Assembly (NCBI GenBank): GCA_023423775.1
Contig: JAFAEZ010000188.1
Coordinates: forward strand, 1-10,470
Reading direction: 5' to 3'
Origin: Pseudomonadota bacterium
GTDB lineage: Bacteria > Pseudomonadota > Alphaproteobacteria > Sphingomonadales > Sphingomonadaceae
Length of the DNA: 10,470 nucleotides
Of the stretch, positions 1-6,422 are shown piece by piece; within the stretch, counting starts at the first letter, position 1; every line of letters starts with the position of its first letter. A program made the position numbers and the translations under genes. Under the pieces are notes generated by a model. It was not told the origin of the DNA, searched no databases, and was given only the letters and a program-made list of their open reading frames with translations.

Positions 1-1
1 G

Positions 2-727
2 GTGGCGGCGGACCGGGTCGCGCCGCTGGTGCCGAAGCCGGTCGAGCGCCGTATCGGTGATGCCGCCGAGGTCCAGATGAAGACCATCTTCGGCCGCAGC
101 GTGTGCGAGGATCCCGCCGGCAAGGCCGCGTTCACGAAGCTCGTCAATCGCCTGCGCGATGCCGCGGGCCTCGACGACGATTCCATGACGGCGGGCGTGC
201 TGCCGACGGCGGTGCCGAACGCGTTCGCGCTGCCCGGCGGCAAAGTGTTCGTGCTCAAGGGCCTGCTCGACAAGGCCGAGACCCCCGACGAGCTCGCCGG
301 CATCATCGCGCATGAGCTCGGCCACCTCAAGCATCACGACAACATGCGCGGCCTGATCTACAACGGCGGCACCTCGTTCCTGATCGGCCTGCTGTTCGGC
401 GACGTCACCGGCTCCTCGGCCGTGATCTTCGCCTCGCGCAGCCTGGTCGAAGCCTCCTATTCGCGCGAGGCCGAGACCGCCGCGGATACGTTTGCGATAG
501 AGACCATGCATGCGCTCGGCCGCTCGCCGAAGCCTGCGGCCGAGCTGATGTTCCGCATCACCGGCAAGGAAGGCGGCGGCCTCACGTCGATCCTGGCGAG
601 TCATCCGCTCACCGAGGACCGGCTCGCGCGCATGACCAGGGAAGACCGTCCCGCCAGCGGCCCGCCTTTGCTGACGGACAAGGAATGGCAGGCGCTGAAG
701 TTGATTTGCGGCAGCGGGAAGATCTAG
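2..727 (+). CDS. M48 family zinc metalloprotease, 3' part (start lies left of window)
   Basis: This is the C-terminal 241 residues of a zinc-dependent endopeptidase of family M48. The HELGH zinc site is at residues 104-108 of the visible part. A downstream SREAE-TAAD segment (about 154-162) supplies the usual third ligand Glu (about E158) of the ExxxD type. A Gly-rich hydrophobic stretch (about 122-143) lies between the two sites, as in membrane-associated M48 proteins. A SHPLTEDRLARM segment near residue 200 is also typical of the family. The frame is open at the left edge and the first visible codon is an internal-looking GTG, so the true start, probably with N-terminal membrane segments, lies outside the window. 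The stop is TAG at 725-727. Homologues are envelope proteases; the substrate is unknown. The gene converges on upp with 11 bases between stops and no obvious terminator hairpin. Confidence 0.9.
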   Translation: MAADRVAPLVPKPVERRIGDAAEVQMKTIFGRSVCEDPAGKAAFTKLVNRLRDAAGLDDDSMTAGVLPTAVPNAFALPGGKVFVLKGLLDKAETPDELAGIIAHELGHLKHHDNMRGLIYNGGTSFLIGLLFGDVTGSSAVIFASRSLVEASYSREAETAADTFAIETMHALGRSPKPAAELMFRITGKEGGGLTSILASHPLTEDRLARMTREDRPASGPPLLTDKEWQALKLICGSGKI

Positions 728-738
728 GCTCCGCGGCG

Positions 739-1368
739 CTATCGCGTGCCGTAGGCGCGGTCGCCGGCATCGCCAAGGCCCGGCAGGATGAAGCCGTTCT
801 CGTCCAGCCCGTCGTCCACCGCGGCCGTCCAGATCGGCACGTCAGGGTGCAGCCCGCGCAGCCGCTCCAGTCCTTCCGGCGCGGCGATCAGGCAGGCGAG
901 GCGGATGTCCCTGGCGCCGCGCTCCTTCAACCGGTCGATGGCGGCCACGGCCGTGTTGGCGGTCGCGACCACAGGCGTCACCACGATCGCGAGGCGCTCG
1001 TGGAGATCTGACGGCGATTTGAAGAAATACTCGACAGCGGCAAAGCTGTGTGGCTCGCGGTAAAGCCCGATATGCGCGACGCGCGCGGTCGGCACCAGAT
1101 CCATCATGCCGTCGACGAAGGTGGTGCCGGCCCGCAGCATCGGCACGAACACCAGCTTCTTGCCGGCGATCTTGGCCGAATGCATCGTCGCCAGCGGCGT
1201 CTCGCTGACGGTGTCGGTGAGCGGCAGATCGCGCGTCACCTCGTAGCACAGCAGCATGCCGATCTCCTTGATCAGCTCGCGAAAGGACTTGGTCGAGATC
1301 GATTTGTCCCGCACCAGCGTCAGCTTGTGCTGGACGAGGGGATGGTCGACGATGGTGACGCCTTGCAT
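739..1368 (-). CDS. upp: Uracil phosphoribosyltransferase, Urc6-like, with altered PRPP loop
   Basis: This 209-residue protein has the normal length of UPRTase, which makes UMP from uracil and PRPP in the cytoplasm. Family features seen are HPLVQHKL near residue 9, the RAG loop in MLRAG (77-81), GLYR (101-104) and the C-terminal uracil-binding loop PGLGDAGDRAYGT (196-208). The PRPP loop is unusual. Where E. coli Upp has DPMLATGG, this protein reads TPVVATAN (131-138), so the acidic residue and the Gly pair are replaced; the codons at about 953-976 confirm this. The ATG at 1368 was chosen because it gives the canonical N-terminus and has AAGAAGAG about 9-16 bases upstream. The open frame continues to 1524, but that extension only translates an inverted repeat. 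The gene is third in the urc1-urc4-upp cluster, so a role in uracil catabolism is inferred. Catalytic activity is uncertain because of the loop change. Confidence 0.9.
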   Translation of the reverse strand: MQGVTIVDHPLVQHKLTLVRDKSISTKSFRELIKEIGMLLCYEVTRDLPLTDTVSETPLATMHSAKIAGKKLVFVPMLRAGTTFVDGMMDLVPTARVAHIGLYREPHSFAAVEYFFKSPSDLHERLAIVVTPVVATANTAVAAIDRLKERGARDIRLACLIAAPEGLERLRGLHPDVPIWTAAVDDGLDENGFILPGLGDAGDRAYGTR

Positions 1369-1387
1369 GACGGGATGCTCTTCTTTT

Positions 1388-1534
1388 CCCTTCTCCCCTT
1401 GTGGGAGAAGGTGGCGCGAAGCGCCGGATGAGGGGTCTGCTTCCACGAACTCAAGCGAGAGGTTTGCCCGCGGAGACAGACCCCTCACCCGGCTTCGCTT
1501 TCGCGAAGCCACCCTCTCCCACAAGGGGAGAGGG
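1388..1534. repeat. Large imperfect inverted repeat between urc4 and upp
   Basis: Left arm 1388-1439 and right arm 1477-1534 are near-complementary; the right arm is about 6 bases longer through an internal expansion. The 37 bases between them can form the loop of a long hairpin. Each arm also folds on its own. Left: CTTCTCCC at 1390-1397 pairs with 1403-1410, and GGCGC at 1413-1417 with 1421-1425. Right: GGCTTCGC at 1491-1498 pairs with 1503-1510, and CCCTCTCCC at 1512-1520 with 1526-1534. The style (CCCTCTCCC...GGGAGAGGG, ...CCCCTCACCCGG) matches interspersed palindromes I recall as frequent in Bradyrhizobium-type genomes. It sits one base after the urc4 stop and about 20 bases before the upp start, so it would be transcribed in the cluster mRNA. 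Confidence 0.9.
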
Positions 1535-2773
1535 TCAAAACACCGTGCCGTCGCTGATCACCTTCAGCGGCGGCGAGCCGTCGGGACGGCGCGAAAAGGC
1601 TATCGTGCGCCCTGCCGCCCAGGTGCCGCCTTCCAGGATGCTGGCGAGCGGCAAGGTCTCGGGGGTGCGGCCGAGCTTGGCGCGGATGCGCTCGGCCAGC
1701 CGGTCGAGCAGCGCGACGGTCAGCGCGCGCCACTCCACGACCAGCAGCGAATCCACCGCATGCCCGCGCTCGGCATCGCCGGGATCGCGCAGGCGCAGCA
1801 CCTCATGATCGACGAACAATCCGCCATTGCGGTACTCGGCGAGCCCCGTCAGGCCGTCGATATCCGTCACGGCAAAGCCCGCACGCTGCAGCGGCTCGAT
1901 CAGCGAGTAGCTCAGCCATTGCGACAGCTTGTGCAGCGGCACCAGGCCCGCGGTAGCGTCGTTCGCCTGGATCGCTGGATGCCGCCAGCAATCGCCGAGC
2001 GGGATGCCCGCGAGCTCCAGTCGCGACGGCCAGATCGGCCCGAGTTCGTTCAGCACGGCGGACAGGATGGCGGGCGCGGGAAGAGCGCCGCTTACAGCGT
2101 GAGCCGCGATGTGATCGAACAGGCCGCCCGGCCTTGGCGTATCGTGCAAGCCGAACACGTCTGCACGCTCGGCCACCAGCTTGCCGAGACGGCGCAACAG
2201 ATCGGCGCGCCCCTCGAGCCCGAGCAGCGGATTGTTGTCGGTCACTTGAAAGGCGGCGGTGAGCGCGGCGAGCGGCAGCTTTGCGAGCGCGTTCGCGTCG
2301 GCCCTGAACGGCGAGCCGGCATCGTGCGAGAACAGCCCGCCCGCGAACATGTCGAGGCTTGCGATCGCAAGCCCTTCGGAGCGACCGATGGCGTGTCCCG
2401 TCTCCGCGTCGCGATATCGCCATGCAGCCCCCGCGCCGGCATCGAGCAGCACGCTGACGATGGCGAGGTCGAACTCGGCGCGCGCCCGCGCGGCGCGATC
2501 CGGCCATGGAGCAGCGTCGGCCAGCCGCGCCCAGCGGTCGACGCCGCCGACCACAAAGTGCCGCCAGCGCGCATGGAACGGGATGTCCAGCGTCGGATAC
2601 GCTTTTCGCGTCACCGTGAGCACGGCGTCCGCAACGCGGTCCATGCGGCCGAGATCGATCGTGAAGTGGCTCAAGCTGCCGTCAAGGCCGCGCTCGAGCA
2701 TCTGTTCGGCCCGCGCGCGAACCGCCGCTGCGGTGAGCAGCGCGCGCGCCTGTCGTTCCAAAGCGTCCGCCAT
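1535..2773 (-). CDS. urc4: URC4/urg3 family protein (DUF1688), uracil catabolism
   Basis: This is a 412-residue cytoplasmic-looking protein without signal peptide or membrane segment, full length for the DUF1688 (URC4/urg3) family. Recognisable conserved blocks are RHFVVGGVDRW (71-81), LDAGAGAAWRY (110-120), the GGLFS block (145-149), DNNPLLGLEGR (179-189), PRPGGLFD (213-220), VPLHKLSQWL (278-287) and LTGLAEYRNGG (308-318). In Lachancea kluyveri, URC4 is required for the URC uracil-degradation pathway and urc4 mutants accumulate ribosylurea, so a role in processing ribosylurea is a reasonable inference. No enzyme mechanism can be read from the sequence. The ATG at 2773 follows the urc1 stop by 7 bases and lacks a strong Shine-Dalgarno sequence, which suggests translational coupling to urc1. 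An inverted repeat begins directly after its TGA stop. Confidence 0.92.
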   Translation of the reverse strand: MADALERQARALLTAAAVRARAEQMLERGLDGSLSHFTIDLGRMDRVADAVLTVTRKAYPTLDIPFHARWRHFVVGGVDRWARLADAAPWPDRAARARAEFDLAIVSVLLDAGAGAAWRYRDAETGHAIGRSEGLAIASLDMFAGGLFSHDAGSPFRADANALAKLPLAALTAAFQVTDNNPLLGLEGRADLLRRLGKLVAERADVFGLHDTPRPGGLFDHIAAHAVSGALPAPAILSAVLNELGPIWPSRLELAGIPLGDCWRHPAIQANDATAGLVPLHKLSQWLSYSLIEPLQRAGFAVTDIDGLTGLAEYRNGGLFVDHEVLRLRDPGDAERGHAVDSLLVVEWRALTVALLDRLAERIRAKLGRTPETLPLASILEGGTWAAGRTIAFSRRPDGSPPLKVISDGTVF

Positions 2774-2780
2774 CGCGCGA

Positions 2781-4037
2781 TCAGTATTTTTCCAGCGAAC
2801 GCCCGACCACGCCGTCTACGTCCTTCTCGGGCGCGATGTCGGTCGAGTAATAGCCGGCGGCTTTCTTCGCGGCGATCTCGACATAGGCGTCGGCCGGGAT
2901 CAGCTCCGGCGGGATCGGCACGCGCTCGACGATGTCGATGCCTTGCGAGGTCAGTGCGTCGTACTTCATGTCGCTCATCGACAGGAAGCGATCGATCCGC
3001 TTCAGGCCGAGCCAGTGGATCGTATCCGGCATGAGCTGCTGGAAGCGGGCGTCCTGGACTCCGGCAACGCATTCGGTGCGCTCGAAATAGGCGGCGGCCG
3101 CATCGCCATCCTCCTGTCGCTTGCGCGCATTGTAGACCAGGAATTTGGTGACCTCGCCGAGCGCGCGGCCTTCCTTGCGGTTGTAGACGACGAGCCCAAG
3201 CCCGCCCTCCTGGGCGCCGCGCGCGGATTCCTCGATGCCGTGGATCAGATAGGGACGGCAGGTGCAGATGTCGGAGCCGAACACGTCGGAGCCGTTGCAC
3301 TCGTCATGAACGCGGCAGGTGATCCTGGTGCGATGGTCCGGCAGTTTTGTCACATCGCCGAACATGTAGACGGTGGTGCCGCCGATCGGCGGCAGAAACA
3401 CCTTCATGTCCGGCCGCGTCACCAGCTCCGGGAACATGCCGGCGGTCTGCTCGAACAGCGTCCGCCGCAACTCGGTCTCGCCGGTGCCGAAGCGCGTCGC
3501 GAGGCCGGGCAGGTACCAGACCGGATCGATTGCGATCTTCACGACGGAGACGCTGCCATTGGCGTGCACGACCTCGCCGTCGGCGCGTAAGCGTTTTGCC
3601 GCCAGCGCGTCGCGAATCTCCGGCAGGTCGAGCCGCGCCCGCGTCACCGCGATGCTCGGGCGGATGTCGACGCCCTCGGCGATCTCCTGGCGGAAGTTCT
3701 CCGCAACGAGGTGTCCCCAGGGATCGAGCGCGACGATCTTCGCGGGGTCTTGCCATTGCTCGAACGGCCCGATGGTTGCGGCCGGAAACGTGTTGGTGAG
3801 ATCGGGCCTGCGAATCGGATCGAGCGCGCCGGCGGAGACCGCGAGCGCCCGGTACATCGCATAGGACCCGCCATGGCTGCCGATCACGTTGCGATCGCCC
3901 GTGCGCGACACCGTGCCGATGATCGGTCCTCTGGCGCGCGCGTCCGCCGCGCCCCAGTGGATCGGGAAGGCGGCCTTCCGGCCCGGCTCCGGATGGGAGG
4001 TCAGGCGGATGTGGTCGGTACGGTTCGCGCGGCTCAT
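2781..4037 (-). CDS. urc1: GTP cyclohydrolase II-like protein, Urc1 type (uracil catabolism)
   Basis: This 418-residue protein has an N-terminal extension of about 200 residues joined to a RibA-type GTP cyclohydrolase II domain (about 205-400). The zinc site C-X10-C-X-C is intact at C247, C258 and C260, following RVHDEC. EGR is at 289-291. Y302 aligns with the RibA catalytic Tyr, D329-A-R331 with its DxR pair, and K358 with the Lys of NNPK, although that segment reads SMSDMK here. The GIDIVERVP segment near 366-374 is shared with RibA. Ordinary RibA is about 200 residues and acts in riboflavin synthesis. The long N-terminal region and the urc4 and upp neighbours point to the Urc1 group, which in yeast is needed for uracil breakdown. 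The natural substrate is likely a uracil-derived nucleotide; this is inference. The start ATG at 4037 has GGGAG 7 bases upstream. It is the first gene of the cluster. Confidence 0.92.
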   Translation of the reverse strand: MSRANRTDHIRLTSHPEPGRKAAFPIHWGAADARARGPIIGTVSRTGDRNVIGSHGGSYAMYRALAVSAGALDPIRRPDLTNTFPAATIGPFEQWQDPAKIVALDPWGHLVAENFRQEIAEGVDIRPSIAVTRARLDLPEIRDALAAKRLRADGEVVHANGSVSVVKIAIDPVWYLPGLATRFGTGETELRRTLFEQTAGMFPELVTRPDMKVFLPPIGGTTVYMFGDVTKLPDHRTRITCRVHDECNGSDVFGSDICTCRPYLIHGIEESARGAQEGGLGLVVYNRKEGRALGEVTKFLVYNARKRQEDGDAAAAYFERTECVAGVQDARFQQLMPDTIHWLGLKRIDRFLSMSDMKYDALTSQGIDIVERVPIPPELIPADAYVEIAAKKAAGYYSTDIAPEKDVDGVVGRSLEKY

Positions 4038-4060
4038 GTCCAGGCTCCCAAAAAGCCAAT

Positions 4061-4081
4061 GGCCCGCCGCTCGGACGGGCC
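4061..4081 (-). promoter_or_regulatory. Hairpin in the predicted urc1 leader
   Basis: GGCCCG at 4061-4066 and CGGGCC at 4076-4081 form a perfect 6-bp stem with a 9-base loop. It lies 24 bases upstream of the urc1 start codon and 12 bases beyond the GGGAG ribosome binding site. It would be in the 5' leader if transcription starts near 4130. It has no following U tract, so an ordinary terminator is unlikely. A role in translation control is possible but unproven. Confidence 0.4.
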
Positions 4082-4130
4082 TGGCTCGGTCGCGTTGCCA
4101 GTCGAGGACCCCGGCGACGCAAGCTCAATC

Positions 4131-4140
4131 CAATATATTG
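4131..4140. promoter_or_regulatory. Perfect 10-bp palindrome overlapping candidate URC promoter
   Basis: CAATATATTG is fully self-complementary and is conspicuously AT-rich in this GC-rich DNA. On the minus strand it overlaps a TACAAT hexamer that could serve as the urc1 -10 element. It is therefore a candidate repressor site. No regulator gene lies in the window to match it. Confidence 0.4.
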
Positions 4141-4163
4141 TAGCGACCCTCGGCGACAGACAA
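4137..4163 (-). promoter_or_regulatory. Candidate sigma70-like promoter for urc1-urc4-upp
   Basis: Read on the minus strand, TTGTCT (4163-4158) and TACAAT (4142-4137) resemble -35 and -10 elements. The spacing is 15 bases, or 16 if CTTGTC is taken as the -35. The -10 matches TATAAT at 5 of 6 positions. The short spacing makes this tentative. A start near 4130 would give a leader of about 90 bases. Confidence 0.35.
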
Positions 4164-4226
4164 GTTAATCGTGCGGGACCGGTCGAACGGCCGTTCCGGA
4201 TCAGCGAAGGGCGCCCGAGTACCCGC

Positions 4227-4238
4227 TACATCTATGTA
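4227..4238. promoter_or_regulatory. 12-bp inverted repeat TACAT-CT-ATGTA
   Basis: The half sites TACAT (4227-4231) and ATGTA (4234-4238) are perfectly complementary with a 2-base centre, followed by an AT-rich run to about 4256. The position about 110 bases upstream of the PLP enzyme start, and about 60 bases upstream of the candidate URC -35, suits a regulator site for either gene. There is no direct evidence of binding. Confidence 0.3.
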
Positions 4239-4345
4239 ATTATTTGAATTTTTGAAGGGCAGGCCCGCGCCCTCCAAACGGGCGGCTGGATAAAACCTGC
4301 GTATTCGGACATATCGGGCGGATCGGCTCTGCCCCGGAGAACGCC

Positions 4346-5473
4346 ATGCCCGCCGCCAGCTATATCGACCCCCGCAACGGACAGCTCTATTCCCTTGACC
4401 AGCCGCGCTGGTGCTCGGACGAGCGTACGCCGCTCCTGGTGACGCCCGGCGCCGGTATCGCGCGCGAGGACATCGATGGCCGCGCGCGATCGCTCTGGCG
4501 CTACCGGGCGGCGCTGCCGGTCGAGATCAAGAACCCGATCACGCTCGGCGAGGGCTGCACGCCGCTGGTGCAGCAGGGCTGGGGCGAGCTGCGCCCGTTC
4601 TTCAAGCTCGAATGGTTCAATCCGACCGGCAGCTTCAAGGACCGCGGCTCTTCGGTGATGCTGTCCTTCCTGCGCCAGATCGGTGTCGATGCCATTCTGG
4701 AGGACTCGTCAGGCAATGGCGGCTCGTCCATGGCGGGGCTGGGTGCCGCCGGCGGCATGCGCGTGAAGATCCTGGCGCCGGCCTCGACGTCGCCGGCCAA
4801 GATCGCGCAGGTGCGCGCTTATGGCGCCACGGTGCAACTGGTCGAAGGCCCGCGTGAGGAGTCGGAGGCCGAGGCCATCCGTCAGTCGAGCCAGACGTTT
4901 TACGCCAGCCACAATTGGCAGCCGTTCTTTCTCGAAGGCACCAAATCACTCGCCTACGAGATCTGGGAAGACCTCGGCTTCCGCGCGCCCGACCACGTCA
5001 TCGTTCCCGTCGGTGCCGGCAGCAGCCTGCTCGGCTGCGCCTTCGGCTTCCGCGAGTTGCTGAAAGCCGGGCAGATATCGAAGCTGCCGCGGCTGTTCGC
5101 GGCGCAGCCGCAAAATTGCTCGCCGATCGATGCGAGCTTCAAGGCCGGCGTCGACACGCCCGTCGCGCGCGAGGTACACAAGACCATCGCCGAAGGCACC
5201 GCCATCAAGAGCCCGTTGCGCCTGCGCGAGATCATCGCCGCGCTGCGCGAGAGCGGCGGCGGCACCGTCGCGCTCGCCGAGGACGAGATCGTCGCCGCCC
5301 TGCGGCGTCTCGCACGGCAGGGCCTGTTCGCCGAGCCGACCAGCGCCAGCGCGGCTGCCGCGCTGGACAAACTCTCCGCCGCCGGCGCCATCAAGGCGGG
5401 CGAGACCACGGTCTCTGTCCTCACCGGCACCGGCCTGAAAGCCGCAACCACCGTCGCCGATCTCGTGCAATAG
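4346..5473 (+). CDS. Threonine synthase-like PLP-dependent enzyme
   Basis: This 375-residue fold-type II PLP enzyme is closest in layout to threonine synthase, which converts O-phosphohomoserine to threonine and phosphate. NPTGSFKDRG (92-101) carries the PLP Schiff-base lysine K98. SSGNGGSS (121-128) is the substrate/cofactor Asn loop, and VGAGSSLLG (222-230) is the phosphate-binding Gly/Ser loop. LTGTGLK near the C-terminus is also typical. The length fits the shorter threonine synthase class rather than the roughly 470-residue class; an alphaproteobacterium of this type may have its main ThrC elsewhere, so the exact substrate is open. The ATG at 4346 has GGAGA 5 bases upstream. The gene shares a divergent spacer with urc1, and the methyltransferase follows 81 bases downstream on the same strand. 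A functional tie to uracil catabolism is speculative. Confidence 0.85.
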   Translation: MPAASYIDPRNGQLYSLDQPRWCSDERTPLLVTPGAGIAREDIDGRARSLWRYRAALPVEIKNPITLGEGCTPLVQQGWGELRPFFKLEWFNPTGSFKDRGSSVMLSFLRQIGVDAILEDSSGNGGSSMAGLGAAGGMRVKILAPASTSPAKIAQVRAYGATVQLVEGPREESEAEAIRQSSQTFYASHNWQPFFLEGTKSLAYEIWEDLGFRAPDHVIVPVGAGSSLLGCAFGFRELLKAGQISKLPRLFAAQPQNCSPIDASFKAGVDTPVAREVHKTIAEGTAIKSPLRLREIIAALRESGGGTVALAEDEIVAALRRLARQGLFAEPTSASAAAALDKLSAAGAIKAGETTVSVLTGTGLKAATTVADLVQ

Positions 5474-5554
5474 GGGATCCTGCCGGACCCGCGTTGAACC
5501 TTCGACGTCCGCCGCCAGCCTCATGGAGACCGACCTTGAGCAAAGGAGAGTTCC

Positions 5555-6352
5555 ATGATTGCGCAGGATCCGTTTGCGGGTTTCAAGGCCATCCAGAAGG
5601 AAGCCTGGTCGCTGTTCACGCCGATGGAGGTCTTCACCACGCCGGCCGCCGCCAAGCTGGTCGGCGTTGCCGCCGGGCAAAGGCTGCTCGACGTCGGATG
5701 CGGCACCGGTGTCGCCGCGATCACGGCGGCGCGCCGCGGGGCGAAGGTGAGAGGTCTCGACCTGTCGCCCGTCCCGCTCGAGCGGGCCCGTGAGCACGCA
5801 CAGCTGATGAACCTCGATGTCGCCTTCACCGAGGGCGACGCCGAAGGCCTGCCCTATGGGGACAACGAGTTCGACGTGGTGCTCAGCCAGTTCGGCCACA
5901 TGTTCGCGCCGCGTCCGGATGTTGCCATCGGCGAGATGCTGCGCGTGCTGAAGCCCGGCGGAACGATCGCCTTCTCCACCTGGCCACCGCATCTTTATGT
6001 CGGACGCATGTTCGCGCTGGTCGGCCGCCACCTGCCGCCGCCCGAGGGCGTGGCATCACCGGTGTTGTGGGGCGATCCGAAGATCATCGCCGAGCGTCTC
6101 GCGGGCAAGGTAAGGGATCTCTCTTTCGAGGTCGACATCATGACGCCCTCCGCGCTCAGCCCGCAGCATTTCCGCCGCACCATGGAAGCGACGATCGGGC
6201 CCCTGATCAAGCTCGTTGCCCAGTACAAGGACGAGCCGGACAAGCTGCGCGATTTTCGCAGCGAGTTCGAGGCGTTGATCGCCGAATATTTCGACGGAAG
6301 CCGCAACGTGATGCGCCAGCAATTTCTGATGACCAGGGCAAGGAAGGCGTGA
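5555..6352 (+). CDS. Class I SAM-dependent methyltransferase
   Basis: This 265-residue protein has a Rossmann methyltransferase core of the Methyltransf_11/UbiE type. Motif I, LLDVGCGTG, is at 44-52, the acidic end of strand 2 is in GLDLSP (67-72), GDAEGLPYGDNEFDVVLSQFG spans about 94-114, and LKPGG is at 132-136. The C-terminal 120 residues show no family I can name and probably form the acceptor-binding part. The substrate cannot be inferred. The start at 5555 is well supported by AAAGGAG at 5542-5548, 6 bases from the ATG, one of the best ribosome binding sites in the window. It may be co-transcribed with the upstream PLP enzyme, as no terminator is evident in the 81-base gap. It is soluble, with no signal peptide. 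Confidence 0.9.
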   Translation: MIAQDPFAGFKAIQKEAWSLFTPMEVFTTPAAAKLVGVAAGQRLLDVGCGTGVAAITAARRGAKVRGLDLSPVPLERAREHAQLMNLDVAFTEGDAEGLPYGDNEFDVVLSQFGHMFAPRPDVAIGEMLRVLKPGGTIAFSTWPPHLYVGRMFALVGRHLPPPEGVASPVLWGDPKIIAERLAGKVRDLSFEVDIMTPSALSPQHFRRTMEATIGPLIKLVAQYKDEPDKLRDFRSEFEALIAEYFDGSRNVMRQQFLMTRARKA

Positions 6353-6385
6353 CCGGGCCCGACGGCAACATTCACGTGCGCGCCT

Positions 6386-6417
6386 CGCTTACCCTCCCCT
6401 CCAGGGCAGGGTAAGCG
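6386..6417. terminator. Palindrome between convergent genes, possible bidirectional terminator or repeat
   Basis: CGCTTACCCT (6386-6395) and AGGGTAAGCG (6408-6417) form a perfect 10-bp stem with a 12-base loop. It lies 33 bases past the methyltransferase stop and 5 bases past the DUF2927 stop on the other strand. There is no T tract, so it is either a factor-assisted terminator or RNA-stabilising hairpin, or a copy of an interspersed palindrome (the CTTACCCTCCCCT style recalls Bradyrhizobium repeats). Confidence 0.6.
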
Positions 6418-6422
6418 GCGCC

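Larger units (their letters stand above)
4038..4345. other. 308-base divergent intergenic region (urc1 / PLP enzyme)
   Basis: This spacer lies between the urc1 start (leftward) and the threonine synthase-like start (rightward). It contains an AT-rich patch at 4131-4142, another at 4227-4256, and the short palindromes listed separately. A GCCCG/CGGGC pair at 4263-4267 and 4279-4283 may form a weak leader hairpin for the rightward gene. I found no convincing -35/-10 pair for the rightward gene, and no convincing small ORF or RNA gene. Confidence 0.7.

Noticed and set aside
1369..1524. N-terminal extension of the uracil phosphoribosyltransferase frame
   Set aside because: The added 52 residues are a translation of the inverted repeat, and the internal ATG at 1368 gives the canonical N-terminus.
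1388..1534. Inverted repeat as ends of an insertion sequence or a CRISPR array
   Set aside because: The interior is only 37 bases with no transposase, and the copies are inverted and not regularly spaced direct repeats.
1256..3034. 592-residue open frame antisense to urc4 and part of urc1
   Set aside because: Arg/Ala/Gln-rich composition with no family pattern; it is a GC-bias shadow of well-recognised genes on the other strand.
2781..4037. Riboflavin biosynthesis RibA
   Set aside because: Twice the RibA length, no rib genes nearby, and directly linked to urc4 and upp.
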